Notes: generated from the sequence alone by a model not told the origin. Positions 17,736 to 25,808 are shown, counted from the stretch's first letter. The stretch is 64,000 nt of DNA from an uncultured Duncaniella sp. (GCA_910578615.1 CAJTRI010000003.1:1-64000); one strand, 5' to 3'. Translations and numbers: made by a program.

Positions 17736-18071
17736 ATGGAAACAACACGTCAAGCCAAAATCTCGCGCCTTTTACAGAAGGAGCTGAGTGAGATATTCCG
17801 TATGCAGACGGCCAAGACCCACGGCATCCTCGTGTCGATCAGCGCCGTGAGGGTATCTCCTGACCTCAGTGTGGCCCGTGTATATCTGTCGATTTTCCCA
17901 ACCGGGAAGTCACAAGAGATACTTGAAGGAATCACACGGAGCGTCAAGACAATCCGTTACGAACTTGCACAGAAGGTTCGTTTCCAGCTACGCAAGTGTC
18001 CCGAGCTGTCATTCTTCATTGATGACTCACTGGACTATATCGAGAATATTGACCGCCTGTTGCAGGAATAG
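17736..18071 (+). CDS. rbfA: Ribosome-binding factor A
   Basis: RbfA, 111 aa, a KH-fold factor that binds immature 30S subunits and helps 16S rRNA 5'-end maturation. Recognisable stretches: ISRLLQKELSEIFRMQ at the N-terminus and the central VRVSPDLSVARVYLSIFP, then the C-terminal LSFFIDDSLDYIENIDRLL. In this phylum rbfA commonly precedes an FtsX-family permease gene, as here. Confidence 0.94.
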   Translation: METTRQAKISRLLQKELSEIFRMQTAKTHGILVSISAVRVSPDLSVARVYLSIFPTGKSQEILEGITRSVKTIRYELAQKVRFQLRKCPELSFFIDDSLDYIENIDRLLQE

Positions 18072-18096
18072 GTATATTTACAGTCCGCAAAAAGGC

Positions 18097-18149
18097 TGGG
18101 TCGGAATCGTACAGGCCACACAAGGGGTCTTATGCGGTTCCGGCCCAGT
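18097..18149. other. Intercistronic hairpin between rbfA and permease
   Basis: CTGGGTCGGAA at 18097-18107 pairs with TTCCGGCCCAG at 18139-18149 (one G-T pair). No T tract follows, so this may be a processing or attenuation hairpin rather than a full terminator. Confidence 0.5.
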
Positions 18150-18180
18150 CTCGCATTAAAAAAATACAGAAATACATCCG

Positions 18181-19407
18181 ATGCTTTCGCTACGTATAGC
18201 CCTGCGTTATCTTTTTGCCCGTAAAAGCCATTCTGCGGTCAATGTCATATCGGTCATTTCCACGGCAGGTATCGCCGTGGCCTCCATGGCCATGGTGTGC
18301 GTGCTGTCAGTATTCAACGGTTTTACCGATCTCGCATCTGAGCGGCAGTCGGCGGTTGCGCCCGACATCAGGGTCACACCGCGTCAGGGCAAGGTCTTCG
18401 AGTCGGCAGACTCCATTGCCGGTATTGTCGCCAAGGTGCCGGGAGTGGGGATGGTTGCGCCTGTTCTGACCGAGCGGGCCCTCGCGGTCTTTGACGGGGC
18501 GCAGATGCCCGTGATGGTCAAGGGGGTGCCGTCGCCTTACTCGGCTGTATCTTCGATATCGTCACTGGTGATAGACGGTGTCATGATTGACGAGCCGTCA
18601 GAGGCCCCGGACTCTATGCTTGACTATGCGCTTGCCAGTGTAGGCGTGGCCATAAATACAGGGGCGAGACCTTCGTTTGAACGACCTTTGATGCTGACGG
18701 TACCACGGCGCGTGGGGCGTATAAATCCGGCGTTTCCTCTCGGCGCGTTTTCGACCGATACGCTTTTTGTCAGCGGAGTGTTCCAGACAAATGAGGCTGA
18801 CTATGACGAGTCTCTTGTCATAGTCCCGCTGAGGGTGGCGCGTCGGCTTTTCGAATATCCTACACAGGCCTCGGCGTTCGAGATATCCGTATCCCCCGGT
18901 TTCAGGCATGACGATGTCATAGAGGAAGTGGAGTCGGTGATGGGGGACGGCTTTGTTGTCGCAGACCGTCTCCGCCAGCAGGAGACAGCGTTCAGGATGA
19001 TAGAGATAGAGAAATGGATCACTTTCCTGATGCTTTTGTTCGTGCTGGTGATGGCCTCGTTCAACATCCTGTCTACCATGTCGATGCTTATCATAGAGAA
19101 AGAGGATAATCTGCGTGTGATGCGCTCGTTCGGTGCCTCGCAGAGACTTCTGCGGCGTATCTTTCTTGACGAGGGGGTGCTTATAGCGATTATGGGTGGG
19201 GCAGCCGGAATCATTGTTGGTGTCCTTCTGTGTCTCGCCCAGCAGGCGTGGGGACTCATATCCCTCGGGGGTGATCATGAACACATGTCGGTAGTTGCCT
19301 ATCCCTGCCGTCTTGCAGTCACTGATACCCTTCTTACCGCAGGAGTGGTGTTGGTGATAGGGATGGTGTCAGGCTTTATTGCCTCCCGCTCTGTACCTGA
19401 CAGGTGA
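18181..19407 (+). CDS. LolC/LolE-like FtsX-family ABC permease
   Basis: Inner-membrane permease, 408 aa, of the lipoprotein-releasing (LolC/E) type. It has the MacB-like layout: one N-terminal helix (about residues 20-42), a large periplasmic domain, then three helices in the FtsX domain (about 275-405). The N-terminus LRIALRYLFARKSHSAVN is typical of LolC/E. No LolD ATPase gene is adjacent, so the ATPase must come from elsewhere. Role in sending lipoproteins toward the outer membrane is inferred from family. Confidence 0.85.
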   Translation: MLSLRIALRYLFARKSHSAVNVISVISTAGIAVASMAMVCVLSVFNGFTDLASERQSAVAPDIRVTPRQGKVFESADSIAGIVAKVPGVGMVAPVLTERALAVFDGAQMPVMVKGVPSPYSAVSSISSLVIDGVMIDEPSEAPDSMLDYALASVGVAINTGARPSFERPLMLTVPRRVGRINPAFPLGAFSTDTLFVSGVFQTNEADYDESLVIVPLRVARRLFEYPTQASAFEISVSPGFRHDDVIEEVESVMGDGFVVADRLRQQETAFRMIEIEKWITFLMLLFVLVMASFNILSTMSMLIIEKEDNLRVMRSFGASQRLLRRIFLDEGVLIAIMGGAAGIIVGVLLCLAQQAWGLISLGGDHEHMSVVAYPCRLAVTDTLLTAGVVLVIGMVSGFIASRSVPDR

Positions 19408-19422
19408 AAAATTGCCTGGATG

Positions 19423-19453
19423 TTGTTTTTCTGGTCGTTTTGCTATATTTTTG
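19423..19453 (+). promoter_or_regulatory. Promoter for the M6 protease gene
   Basis: TTG at 19423-19425, 20-nt spacer, TATTTTTG at 19446-19453. This predicts a start about 30 nt before the protease ATG at 19488. Confidence 0.6.
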
Positions 19454-19487
19454 CATTTCGGTAGACAGAAAAACCACCGTCATTATC

Positions 19488-22319
19488 ATGAATATAATAA
19501 AAAAACTATCACTCTTCTCAGCCTGTACCCTCTGGTCGGCGAGTGCTTTTGCTGTTCCGGCCATGCCGGGCCTCATGACCATGATGCAGCCGGATGGCTC
19601 TGAGGTCAAGGTCAGACTTATAGGTGACGAATTTTCACATCATTATCTTACGGAGGACGGATATCTTCTTTCGGTAAAGGATAATACGTTCTTCTATGCT
19701 GATGTCGACGACTCCGGCTCGGTTGTCAGCAGCGGTATTGTGGCGAGTCCTGCCGCCGAGAGGAGCGGGGAGGCCAATGCCTTTCTGGCCAAGGTAGACA
19801 AGGGGCGTATTGCCAAGGCCATGGCTGCGCGTCGCGAAGCATCGGTCTTAACCCGGCCTATGAAGGCGCCGTCAAAGGCTGTCTCGCAGACCATGTCAGA
19901 TATTCCCGGACTGTTTCCGGGCGCTGACTTTCCATGCCATGGCCGGCAGAAGGGACTTGTGATCCTTGTCAATTATGCCGATCTGGGTATGCAGACCCCT
20001 TCTCCCGCTGATTATTTTTCAAGGATGCTGAACCAGCCCGGCTTTTCCGACAACGGTGCCACCGGCTCGGCCCGGGATTTCTTCATTGAATGTTCGGGTG
20101 GGCAGTTTGATCCGGAGTTTGATGTCTACGGGCCGGTCACCCTTCCTCAGAAGCGTGCCTATTACGGACGCAACAACATCTATACGGGGAATGACGAAAG
20201 GGCACATGAGATGATCATAGATGCCTGCAAGCTTCTGGACGATGAGATTGACTTCTCGCGCTATGACCGCAACGGAGACGGATATATCGACAACGTGTTT
20301 GTTTTCTATGCCGGTCGTGGCGAGGCTAACGGGGGTGGTGATGACACTGTGTGGCCACATGCCTGGGAAATCGAGGCCGGCAATGTTGGCACTTACGTGT
20401 TTGACGGTGTGGTCTTAAACCGTTATGCGTGCTCTAACGAATGGGTGTCCGGGCGCACTGACGGTGTGGGAACCTTTATACATGAGTTTTCACATGTCAT
20501 GGGACTTCCTGACCTGTATTCCACCAATGGATCAGGGTCTTTCACCCCGAGCGAATGGTCGGCACTTGATTATGGCCCTTACAATAACAGCGGACGTACC
20601 CCTCCGCTCTATGGCGCGTTTGAGCGTTGCGCCCTCGGATGGATGACGCCTAACGAGATCGAAGGCCCGTTGTCGGCCGTTCTCGAACCGATCTCCTCCA
20701 ATACGGCAGGCATTATCCGCACATCGTCCCCTAACGAATATTTCCTTATAGAGAACCGTCAGCAGACAGGATGGGACAAATACATTCCTGGTCACGGTAT
20801 GCTTGTCTGGCATGTGAATTATATCCCCAAGGTATGGACTGACAACATTGTCAACAACCTGCCCGACCGACAGTATGTAGACATCGAGGAAGCTGACGGG
20901 GTGCGTTCAGATGGCACGCGTGCCGGTGACGCGTTTCCCGGTACGTCCGGCATAACGTCGTTCACAGGTGATACAGATCCCGGAATGGTCACATGGAGCG
21001 GTGAGAAACTTCCGTTCCCCATTACCGATATCACGGAAAGCCCGGAAGGTCTTATAAGCTTCAATGTAAGCGGTGGCGCCGAGCATGTTTTCGGTACTAC
21101 CGAGGTCTATGAGGCTACCGATGTAACCCACTGTTCCTTCCGTGCATCGTGGAAGGCCGTGGAGGGTATGCGTTACAGTGTCTCCCTTTTTGATGCATCC
21201 ACCATGGAGCCTGTCGCCGGATATGAGAACATAAGAACCGGGATGGTTCCGGCCTATGAGTTCACGGGGCTTCAATCTTCTACCGAGTATGCATTCAGTG
21301 TCCGCGTAGGCAATGACTGGCAGTTTGGAGAGCCGTCAGAGGCTGTGCGTGTGACTACCGAGCGAATGACCTTCGATCTCAGAACCGTCGAGGCCCTTGA
21401 TGCCTCCGATATAACCCCGAATTCGTTTACCGCCTCGTGGCTTCCTCTTCCTGAGGCGTCGGAATACAAGTTGTCCGTCTTCACACTGACCAGCCCTGAA
21501 ACGGAAGCGGTGGACTGTGATTTTGCAGGAAAGAAGGTTCCCGAAGGTTGGGCCACATCATATACCGCGTCTTTTGGTACCTCCAATGCGTTCAGTGGGG
21601 ACGAGGTTCCTTCCCTAAAATTCAGTGGGTCTGGCAATCAGTTGGAATCCCCGCTTTTTGAGAAGCCGGTGAGCGCTCTGAGGTTCTGGGCGAGATGCAC
21701 CAATGACGAATCCGGCAATGTCATAAGCCTTTCGGGATTGATTGACGGCAAGTGGGAGGTACTGGAAAATCTTCCCATGGTAAAGGCTCTCGGAGGCAAA
21801 CGGTATGTCGTAAACAATCTTCCGGCCGGAGTAAAGGCCCTGCGTTGGGAGTTTGTACGAACCAGCGAGGTAGGTCTGCTGTATATTGACGATATACATA
21901 TCGAATGTTGCGAACCGGCACAAAGATCATATCTTGACGGCTACGACCGGCGTAGCATGGGTACGGAGACTTCGTGTGTTGTTGACGGTCTTTCCCCGGA
22001 AACCACTTACTACTATATTGTGGAGGCGACTGATGGCCGGCTGTCAGCCATTCCCTCGCGTGAGGTTAGTGTGGATCTTCCCAAGGAGTCCGGGATATTT
22101 GACATCGTAGGCTATGATGATGTCGTGATAGGTTCCACTTCCGGCACGGTTATCATTGACGGATGTCCGGCAGACACGAATGTGACTGTTACAGACATCT
22201 CTGGCAGGACTGTTGCCTCGGCTGTCTCGGACGGTGGGACTGTCACCCTGCCGGTAGGTGTAGCCGGTGTCTACATTGTGAGGGCCGGCTCTTCGGTAGC
22301 CAAGGTGCTTGTGAGATAA
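19488..22319 (+). CDS. Secreted M6 family metalloprotease with T9SS-type C-terminal tail
   Basis: 943-aa secreted zinc protease. Signal peptide (residues 1-20, ending SAFA) starts at ATG 19488; the upstream frame to 19404 is discarded. The M6 catalytic domain carries HEFSHVMGLPD near residue 332 (HExxH, plus the third ligand region). Then comes an FN3 repeat, followed by a second FN3-like region interrupted by a jelly-roll-type insert: VPEGWATSYTAS starts it and LRFWARCTNDESGN lies inside. The last ~70 residues (DISGRTV to GVYIVRAG to KVLVR) resemble a type A T9SS sorting domain. The target is probably extracellular protein or host mucin, by inference. A terminator follows at 22350. Confidence 0.88.
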   Translation: MNIIKKLSLFSACTLWSASAFAVPAMPGLMTMMQPDGSEVKVRLIGDEFSHHYLTEDGYLLSVKDNTFFYADVDDSGSVVSSGIVASPAAERSGEANAFLAKVDKGRIAKAMAARREASVLTRPMKAPSKAVSQTMSDIPGLFPGADFPCHGRQKGLVILVNYADLGMQTPSPADYFSRMLNQPGFSDNGATGSARDFFIECSGGQFDPEFDVYGPVTLPQKRAYYGRNNIYTGNDERAHEMIIDACKLLDDEIDFSRYDRNGDGYIDNVFVFYAGRGEANGGGDDTVWPHAWEIEAGNVGTYVFDGVVLNRYACSNEWVSGRTDGVGTFIHEFSHVMGLPDLYSTNGSGSFTPSEWSALDYGPYNNSGRTPPLYGAFERCALGWMTPNEIEGPLSAVLEPISSNTAGIIRTSSPNEYFLIENRQQTGWDKYIPGHGMLVWHVNYIPKVWTDNIVNNLPDRQYVDIEEADGVRSDGTRAGDAFPGTSGITSFTGDTDPGMVTWSGEKLPFPITDITESPEGLISFNVSGGAEHVFGTTEVYEATDVTHCSFRASWKAVEGMRYSVSLFDASTMEPVAGYENIRTGMVPAYEFTGLQSSTEYAFSVRVGNDWQFGEPSEAVRVTTERMTFDLRTVEALDASDITPNSFTASWLPLPEASEYKLSVFTLTSPETEAVDCDFAGKKVPEGWATSYTASFGTSNAFSGDEVPSLKFSGSGNQLESPLFEKPVSALRFWARCTNDESGNVISLSGLIDGKWEVLENLPMVKALGGKRYVVNNLPAGVKALRWEFVRTSEVGLLYIDDIHIECCEPAQRSYLDGYDRRSMGTETSCVVDGLSPETTYYYIVEATDGRLSAIPSREVSVDLPKESGIFDIVGYDDVVIGSTSGTVIIDGCPADTNVTVTDISGRTVASAVSDGGTVTLPVGVAGVYIVRAGSSVAKVLVR

Positions 22320-22349
22320 GGTTCCTTTAAAGATATCCATACCGATAAT

Positions 22350-22390
22350 CCCTGTCCGTTCTGTAAGTGAGGTACGGACAGGGACTTTTG
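22350..22390 (+). terminator. Terminator of the M6 protease gene
   Basis: CCCTGTCCGT (22350-22359) pairs with ACGGACAGGG (22374-22383), a 10-bp stem with a 14-nt loop followed by a T-rich ACTTTTGTTT. Confidence 0.8.
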
Positions 22391-22463
22391 TTTGTACAGA
22401 AGTAATATTATGCCGGTTTTAAAAGAAATTTGTAATATTTTCTTAATTTTATTGCCTATTTAT

Positions 22464-22494
22464 TTTGTTTTTAACGATAAATAATATAGATTTG
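22464..22494 (+). promoter_or_regulatory. Consensus promoter of the candidate ncRNA
   Basis: TTTG at 22464-22467, exactly 19 nt, then TAGATTTG at 22487-22494. This is one of the best promoter matches in the window, and no protein gene follows before a terminator at 22749. Confidence 0.75.
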
Positions 22495-22500
22495 CAATTG

Positions 22501-22772
22501 AAGAAAATATGGTTTATGAGAGATATATCATATAAGGATGCATGTGCCTGGATTTTTCAATGACTCTGCTGGCAGAGGTGTCTTTTATGACAACGGTCTG
22601 TCAGGCAGCACGGGTATCTTGTATGTGGCATCGGATGTCAGATTGCCGGCCTTGGTATTGGTGAAAATTTGCGGAAGATATCCGTACTCAGAAAAGTCCG
22701 CATAACCCCTTTGTTTAAGTATATATCTCATAAGCTGGTTGTCCGATGACCGGGGCACGGCCCCGGTCTTTT
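22501..22772 (+). ncRNA. Candidate structured orphan ncRNA
   Basis: About 270 nt bounded by a consensus promoter and a strong intrinsic terminator. The ends pair: nt 22512-22517 plus 22520-22528 pair with 22721-22735 to give about 15 bp with a 2-nt bulge (core GAGATATAT with ATATATCTC), closing the whole transcript. Internal hairpins include CTCTG/CAGAG near 22564 and GCGGA/TCCGC near 22672-22702. Only tiny open frames exist (15 and 34 codons). Long end-to-end pairing is typical of 6S RNA, but I cannot confirm that class; tmRNA, SRP RNA and RNase P signatures are not seen. Confidence 0.6.
22749..22772 (+). terminator. Intrinsic terminator of the candidate ncRNA
   Basis: ACCGGGGC (22749-22756), loop ACG, GCCCCGGT (22760-22767), then CTTTTAT. 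A compact GC-rich stem with T tract. Confidence 0.85.
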
Positions 22773-22873
22773 ATGCCTGATATGGTTAGGACGGCAGTGT
22801 GGATATGCGGCATTGTCTGAGACTACATATCAGGGAGTTTCGGGCATGCCGCCCGGTGGTATATAAAATATTT

Positions 22874-22904
22874 TTTGCAGTTTCGGAAAAAATGCCTACC
22901 TTTG
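22874..22904 (+). promoter_or_regulatory. Promoter of the metK leader
   Basis: TTTG at 22874-22877, 19-nt spacer, TACCTTTG at 22897-22904. The predicted start is near 22911, which places the riboswitch-like element at the very 5' end of a ~270-nt metK leader. Confidence 0.75.
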
Positions 22905-22918
22905 CGTCATCTTTAAGA

Positions 22919-22973
22919 TAAGTGGACAAATTTGGCTGCTTGCAACCACTTCAAAAAATGCTAAAACTGCCCT
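22919..22973 (+). ncRNA. SAM-II-like riboswitch aptamer upstream of metK
   Basis: The segment matches the SAM-II (SAM-alpha) plan. P1 is AAGTGG (22920-22925) with CCACTT (22946-22951). The loop contains AATTTG and then CTTGCA just before the 3' arm of P1. An A-rich linker leads to the conserved GCTAAAA (22960-22966), and a possible pseudoknot pairs GGC (22934-22936) with GCC (22969-22971). The conserved parts (loop ATTTG, TTGCA, GCTAAA) occur in the expected order and spacing, directly upstream of a SAM synthetase gene. The recall of the consensus is from memory; a covariance search (Rfam SAM-II) would settle it. Confidence 0.68.
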
Positions 22974-23179
22974 TTGCCGGTCATGAATGCCGGTCGAGGT
23001 ACTCTCGGATTTTTCCGTAGCCCCGTGTCAGAGCGGGGAGAGAGTGTGATTGGTTTTTTAGAGGTTACATCCTCCGCTGTCACAGCTTAGAGGCTTGCAG
23101 GCGGTAGTGATGGAAAATGTTGGAGCAGTCGTGTCCCTGTCTTGGACACCTGTTTCGATATTTTTTTATTTATACCACT
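22974..23179 (+). promoter_or_regulatory. Structured metK leader downstream of the aptamer
   Basis: About 200 nt without a convincing gene but with strong fold potential. ACTCTC (23001-23006) pairs with GAGAGT (23040-23045) and encloses hairpins CGGA/TCCG (23007-23017) and CCCCG/CGGGG (23021-23038), a compact three-way junction. GTGTCC (23131-23136) pairs with GGACAC (23144-23149), followed by a T run at 23160-23167 that could act as a terminator just before metK. A 20-codon frame starts at ATG 22958 inside the aptamer and ends at 23020. Confidence 0.55.
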
Positions 23180-24502
23180 ATGAATACCTATCTCTTCACA
23201 TCCGAATCAGTTTCAGAAGGCCATCCCGACAAGGTGGCCGACCAGATTTCCGACGCTGTTCTTGACGAATTCCTTGCCCGCGATCCATCGTCAAAGGTGG
23301 CATGCGAGACCCTTGTGACCACAGGCCAGGTCATAATAGCCGGCGAGGTCAAGAGCAACGCCTATATCGACCTTATGGATGTCACCCGTGAGGTGATAAA
23401 GAATATCGGTTATGACCGCAGCGAGCTTAAATTTGACGGCGAGGCTTGCGGAGTGTTCTCGGCCCTTCACGAGCAGAGTGCCGACATCAACCGAGGTGTT
23501 GAACGCGATGAACTGGAAGGACAGGGAGCCGGCGACCAAGGCATGATGTTCGGCTACGCCTGTGCCGAGACCCCCGACTATATGCCTCTGACCCTCGACC
23601 TGTCCCACCGTCTCTTGCGCGAGCTTGCCGACATACGTCGCGAGGGACGCGAGATGACCTACGAGTCCGATGGGAAGACACGCACATACCTGCGTCCCGA
23701 TTCCAAGAGCCAGGTCACTGTGGAGTATGATGAGGAGAACCGTCCCCTGCGTGTTGACACGATAGTCATCTCTACCCAGCATGATGAATTTGTGAAGCCT
23801 GCCCCCGGACAGACTCAGCTTGAAGCCGACGAGGAGATGCGTCTGCGCATCGAGAAGGATGTGCGGGAGATTCTCGTACCCCGTGTCAAGGCCCAGCTTC
23901 CTGCCGATGTCGCAGCCCTTATAGACGGTTACAGGCTTCTTGTCAATCCCACAGGCAAGTTTGTAATCGGCGGCCCCCATGGCGACACAGGGCTTACCGG
24001 GCGCAAGATCATCGTTGACACCTATGGCGGACGTGGCGCCCACGGAGGTGGTGCATTCTCGGGTAAGGATCCCTCCAAGGTGGATCGTTCGGCTGCATAT
24101 GCGGCCCGACATATAGCCAAAAACCTTGTTGCCGCCGGTGTGGCCAGAGAGGTGCTTGTGCAGGTTGCCTATGCGATAGGAAAGTCCGAACCTGTCAGCC
24201 TCTGCATAAATACATACGGAACCGCTGCGGTGTCTCTCTCTGACACCGAGATTGCCGCCAAGGTTATGGCCATGCCCTGTTTCGATATGACCCCTTATGC
24301 CATAGAGAAACGTTTCAACCTGCGCCAACCCATATATCGCGAGACCGCGAGCTACGGACATATGGGACGTCAGCCCAGAGTGGTCACAAAGCATTTCCAC
24401 TCCAAATATGAACCTGAGGTGGTCAAGGAGGTCGAACTCTTCACCTGGGAGAAGCTTGACGCGGTTCCTGCCGTAAAGAAAGAGTTCGGAATCGAAGGCT
24501 AA
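23180..24502 (+). CDS. metK: S-adenosylmethionine synthetase
   Basis: Makes SAM from methionine and ATP; cytoplasmic, 440 aa. Signatures: GHPDKVADQISDAVLDEFL at the N-terminus, GAGDQGMMFGYA near residue 120 and the glycine-rich GGGAFSGKDPSKVDRSAAY near 290. The ATG at 23180 begins the standard MNTYLFTSESVSEGHPDK opening; the longer frame to 23117 is leader. Expression is probably controlled by the SAM-II-like element and the structured leader. The gene is slightly longer at the C-terminus than many homologues. Confidence 0.97.
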   Translation: MNTYLFTSESVSEGHPDKVADQISDAVLDEFLARDPSSKVACETLVTTGQVIIAGEVKSNAYIDLMDVTREVIKNIGYDRSELKFDGEACGVFSALHEQSADINRGVERDELEGQGAGDQGMMFGYACAETPDYMPLTLDLSHRLLRELADIRREGREMTYESDGKTRTYLRPDSKSQVTVEYDEENRPLRVDTIVISTQHDEFVKPAPGQTQLEADEEMRLRIEKDVREILVPRVKAQLPADVAALIDGYRLLVNPTGKFVIGGPHGDTGLTGRKIIVDTYGGRGAHGGGAFSGKDPSKVDRSAAYAARHIAKNLVAAGVAREVLVQVAYAIGKSEPVSLCINTYGTAAVSLSDTEIAAKVMAMPCFDMTPYAIEKRFNLRQPIYRETASYGHMGRQPRVVTKHFHSKYEPEVVKEVELFTWEKLDAVPAVKKEFGIEG

Positions 24503-24535
24503 TGGTTAAATAAATGTTAAATCGCCTTGTGCCTA

Positions 24536-24566
24536 TTGCGTGGTTGAAAATAAGGTCGTAACTTTG
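24536..24566 (+). promoter_or_regulatory. Promoter of tRNA-Glu
   Basis: TTG at 24536-24538, 20-nt spacer, TAACTTTG at 24559-24566, about 43 nt before the mature tRNA. It lies inside an 11-bp inverted repeat (24519-24529 and 24606-24616). Confidence 0.6.
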
Positions 24567-24608
24567 CAACGCAAAACAAGGGAGACATCCTTTGGAAATA
24601 GAATGCAA

Positions 24609-24681
24609 GGCGATTTAGTGTAGAGGCCTAGCACGCCGCCCTCTCACGGCGGAAACCCGGGTTCGAATCCCGGATTCGCTA
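24609..24681 (+). tRNA. tRNA-Glu (anticodon CTC)
   Basis: 73-nt cloverleaf. The anticodon arm CCGCC/GGCGG holds loop CTCTCAC, so the anticodon is CTC. The T arm CCGGG/CCCGG holds TTCGAAT. The D arm is GTG/CAC. The acceptor stem pairs GGCGATT with ATTCGCT with a G-T pair at the end and one T-T mismatch. CCA is not encoded; discriminator base A. Confidence 0.93.
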
Positions 24682-24685
24682 CACA

Positions 24686-24728
24686 AGCAAAAGAGCATAC
24701 AAGTTTCTTGTATGCTCTTTTGCTGTTT
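24686..24728 (+). terminator. Terminator of tRNA-Glu
   Basis: A perfect 18-bp stem (24686-24703 with 24707-24724) with loop TTT, starting 4 nt after the tRNA; AT-rich outer arms and GTTTAT after it. Confidence 0.85.
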
Positions 24729-24805
24729 ATCTTTTGGACATAGAGAGGCCACCTCCGCGATAGCTGCCATGAATGCATCTTCGAGGAGGTGGTCTTAATG
24801 ATGGT

Positions 24806-25102
24806 CTACATCATGGAACGTAGTTTCTCTTCAAGCACTTCGAGCTGGTGAAGTCCTGATTCCCGCCACTGCGATGTGCCGTTTTTAAAGATAACCAGCG
24901 TCGGAACGCTGCGAATCTGGTATTCGGCGGCAAGCTCGGGATTGCGGTCAACGTCAATCTTCACGATATTTGCAGAATCGCCTACTTTTTTCTTCAATTC
25001 TTCAAGTATGGGGCCTTGCATCTTGCAGGGGCCGCACCATGTGGCGAAGAAGTCGACCAAGGTCGGCTTGTCGCTATTGATTATTTCTTTGAAATCACTC
25101 AT
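24806..25102 (-). CDS. trxA: Thioredoxin
   Basis: Small cytoplasmic thiol-disulfide reductase, 98 aa, with active site WCGPCKMQGP near residue 22 and the cis-proline in RSVPTLVIF near 68. Slightly shorter than E. coli TrxA. A DJ-1 family gene lies 66 nt upstream on the same strand. The pairing suggests a thiol-stress context, by inference. Confidence 0.95.
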   Translation of the reverse strand: MSDFKEIINSDKPTLVDFFATWCGPCKMQGPILEELKKKVGDSANIVKIDVDRNPELAAEYQIRSVPTLVIFKNGTSQWRESGLHQLEVLEEKLRSMM

Positions 25103-25168
25103 TATTGTTGGTGTTTTTATTTTGTGTATGTCGTTTCGTTTTTATAACAAGCCCGGAGGTAGTAATGT

Positions 25169-25723
25169 TTATAACAATATTCCTGCGGCGACTTCATCGG
25201 CTTTCTCCGTTCCGGCTATACATTTGATGAGTTCGAGCGCGAAGAGGGTGGCTGATGACGGGCCGTTAGAGGTGATGACGTTGCCGTCCTTTACCACTCT
25301 CCCGGCCACATGGTTGGCACCTCCGGCAGTGAGCGCTTCCTCGAAGCCGGGATAACATGTGGCGTTCTTGCCGTTTAGGATGCCGGCCGATGCCAGAAGT
25401 ACGGCCGGGGCGGCACAGATCGCGGCTATATATCCGCCTTTGGAAGCCTGTGAGGCAAAGGCTGCGCGGACGGTCATATTGTCGGCCAGATGTTTTGCTC
25501 CCGGCATTCCGCCCGGGGCTATGAGCATGTCGGTAGAGGAGGTGTCGGCCTGCGGAAGTAATATGTCGGCTGTGACTTTGATGCCGTGTGCGCCGGTGAC
25601 AACGGCCGAGCTGTTGATTGAGACAGTCACGACATCTATTCCTGCACGGCGCAGAAGGTCAACCGGGGTAAGGGCCTCGATTTCCTCGAAACCGTCAGCC
25701 AGAAAGAGATAAGTTTTTCCCAT
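25169..25723 (-). CDS. DJ-1/PfpI family protein
   Basis: 184-aa DJ-1 family protein. Members act as protein/nucleotide deglycases, glyoxalase III or redox chaperones. The nucleophile-elbow Cys sits in AAICAAPAVL near residue 104. The Glu near the N-terminus (ADGFEEIEA) is the conserved partner. The ATG at 25723 gives the usual GKTYLFLADGFEE start; the frame to 25762 is discarded. Leftward, followed by trxA. Confidence 0.9.
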   Translation of the reverse strand: MGKTYLFLADGFEEIEALTPVDLLRRAGIDVVTVSINSSAVVTGAHGIKVTADILLPQADTSSTDMLIAPGGMPGAKHLADNMTVRAAFASQASKGGYIAAICAAPAVLLASAGILNGKNATCYPGFEEALTAGGANHVAGRVVKDGNVITSNGPSSATLFALELIKCIAGTEKADEVAAGILL

Positions 25724-25808
25724 ATATTTCAGAGTTGGTGTGTCATATGGCAAATATAACACCTTTGAGCGGTTTTTTTGCTACCTTTGCATGTCAAAAA
25801 ACATTAAT

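Noticed and set aside
22501..22772. tmRNA, SRP RNA or RNase P RNA identity for the candidate ncRNA
   Set aside because: No TCCACCA-type end, no SRP GGAAGG-loop signature, and no RNase P conserved ACAGAAA block could be found.
22911..23179. SAM-I (S-box) riboswitch upstream of metK
   Set aside because: The S-box core (GAGGGA ... CCGGCAACC) is absent; the SAM-II pattern fits better.
23291..24400. 369-codon open frame on the minus strand opposite metK
   Set aside because: Antisense shadow created by codon bias of metK; no start context or family features.
24609..24681. tRNA-Glu as an integration site of a mobile island
   Set aside because: No integrase adjacent and no direct repeat of the tRNA 3' end downstream; only a terminator follows.
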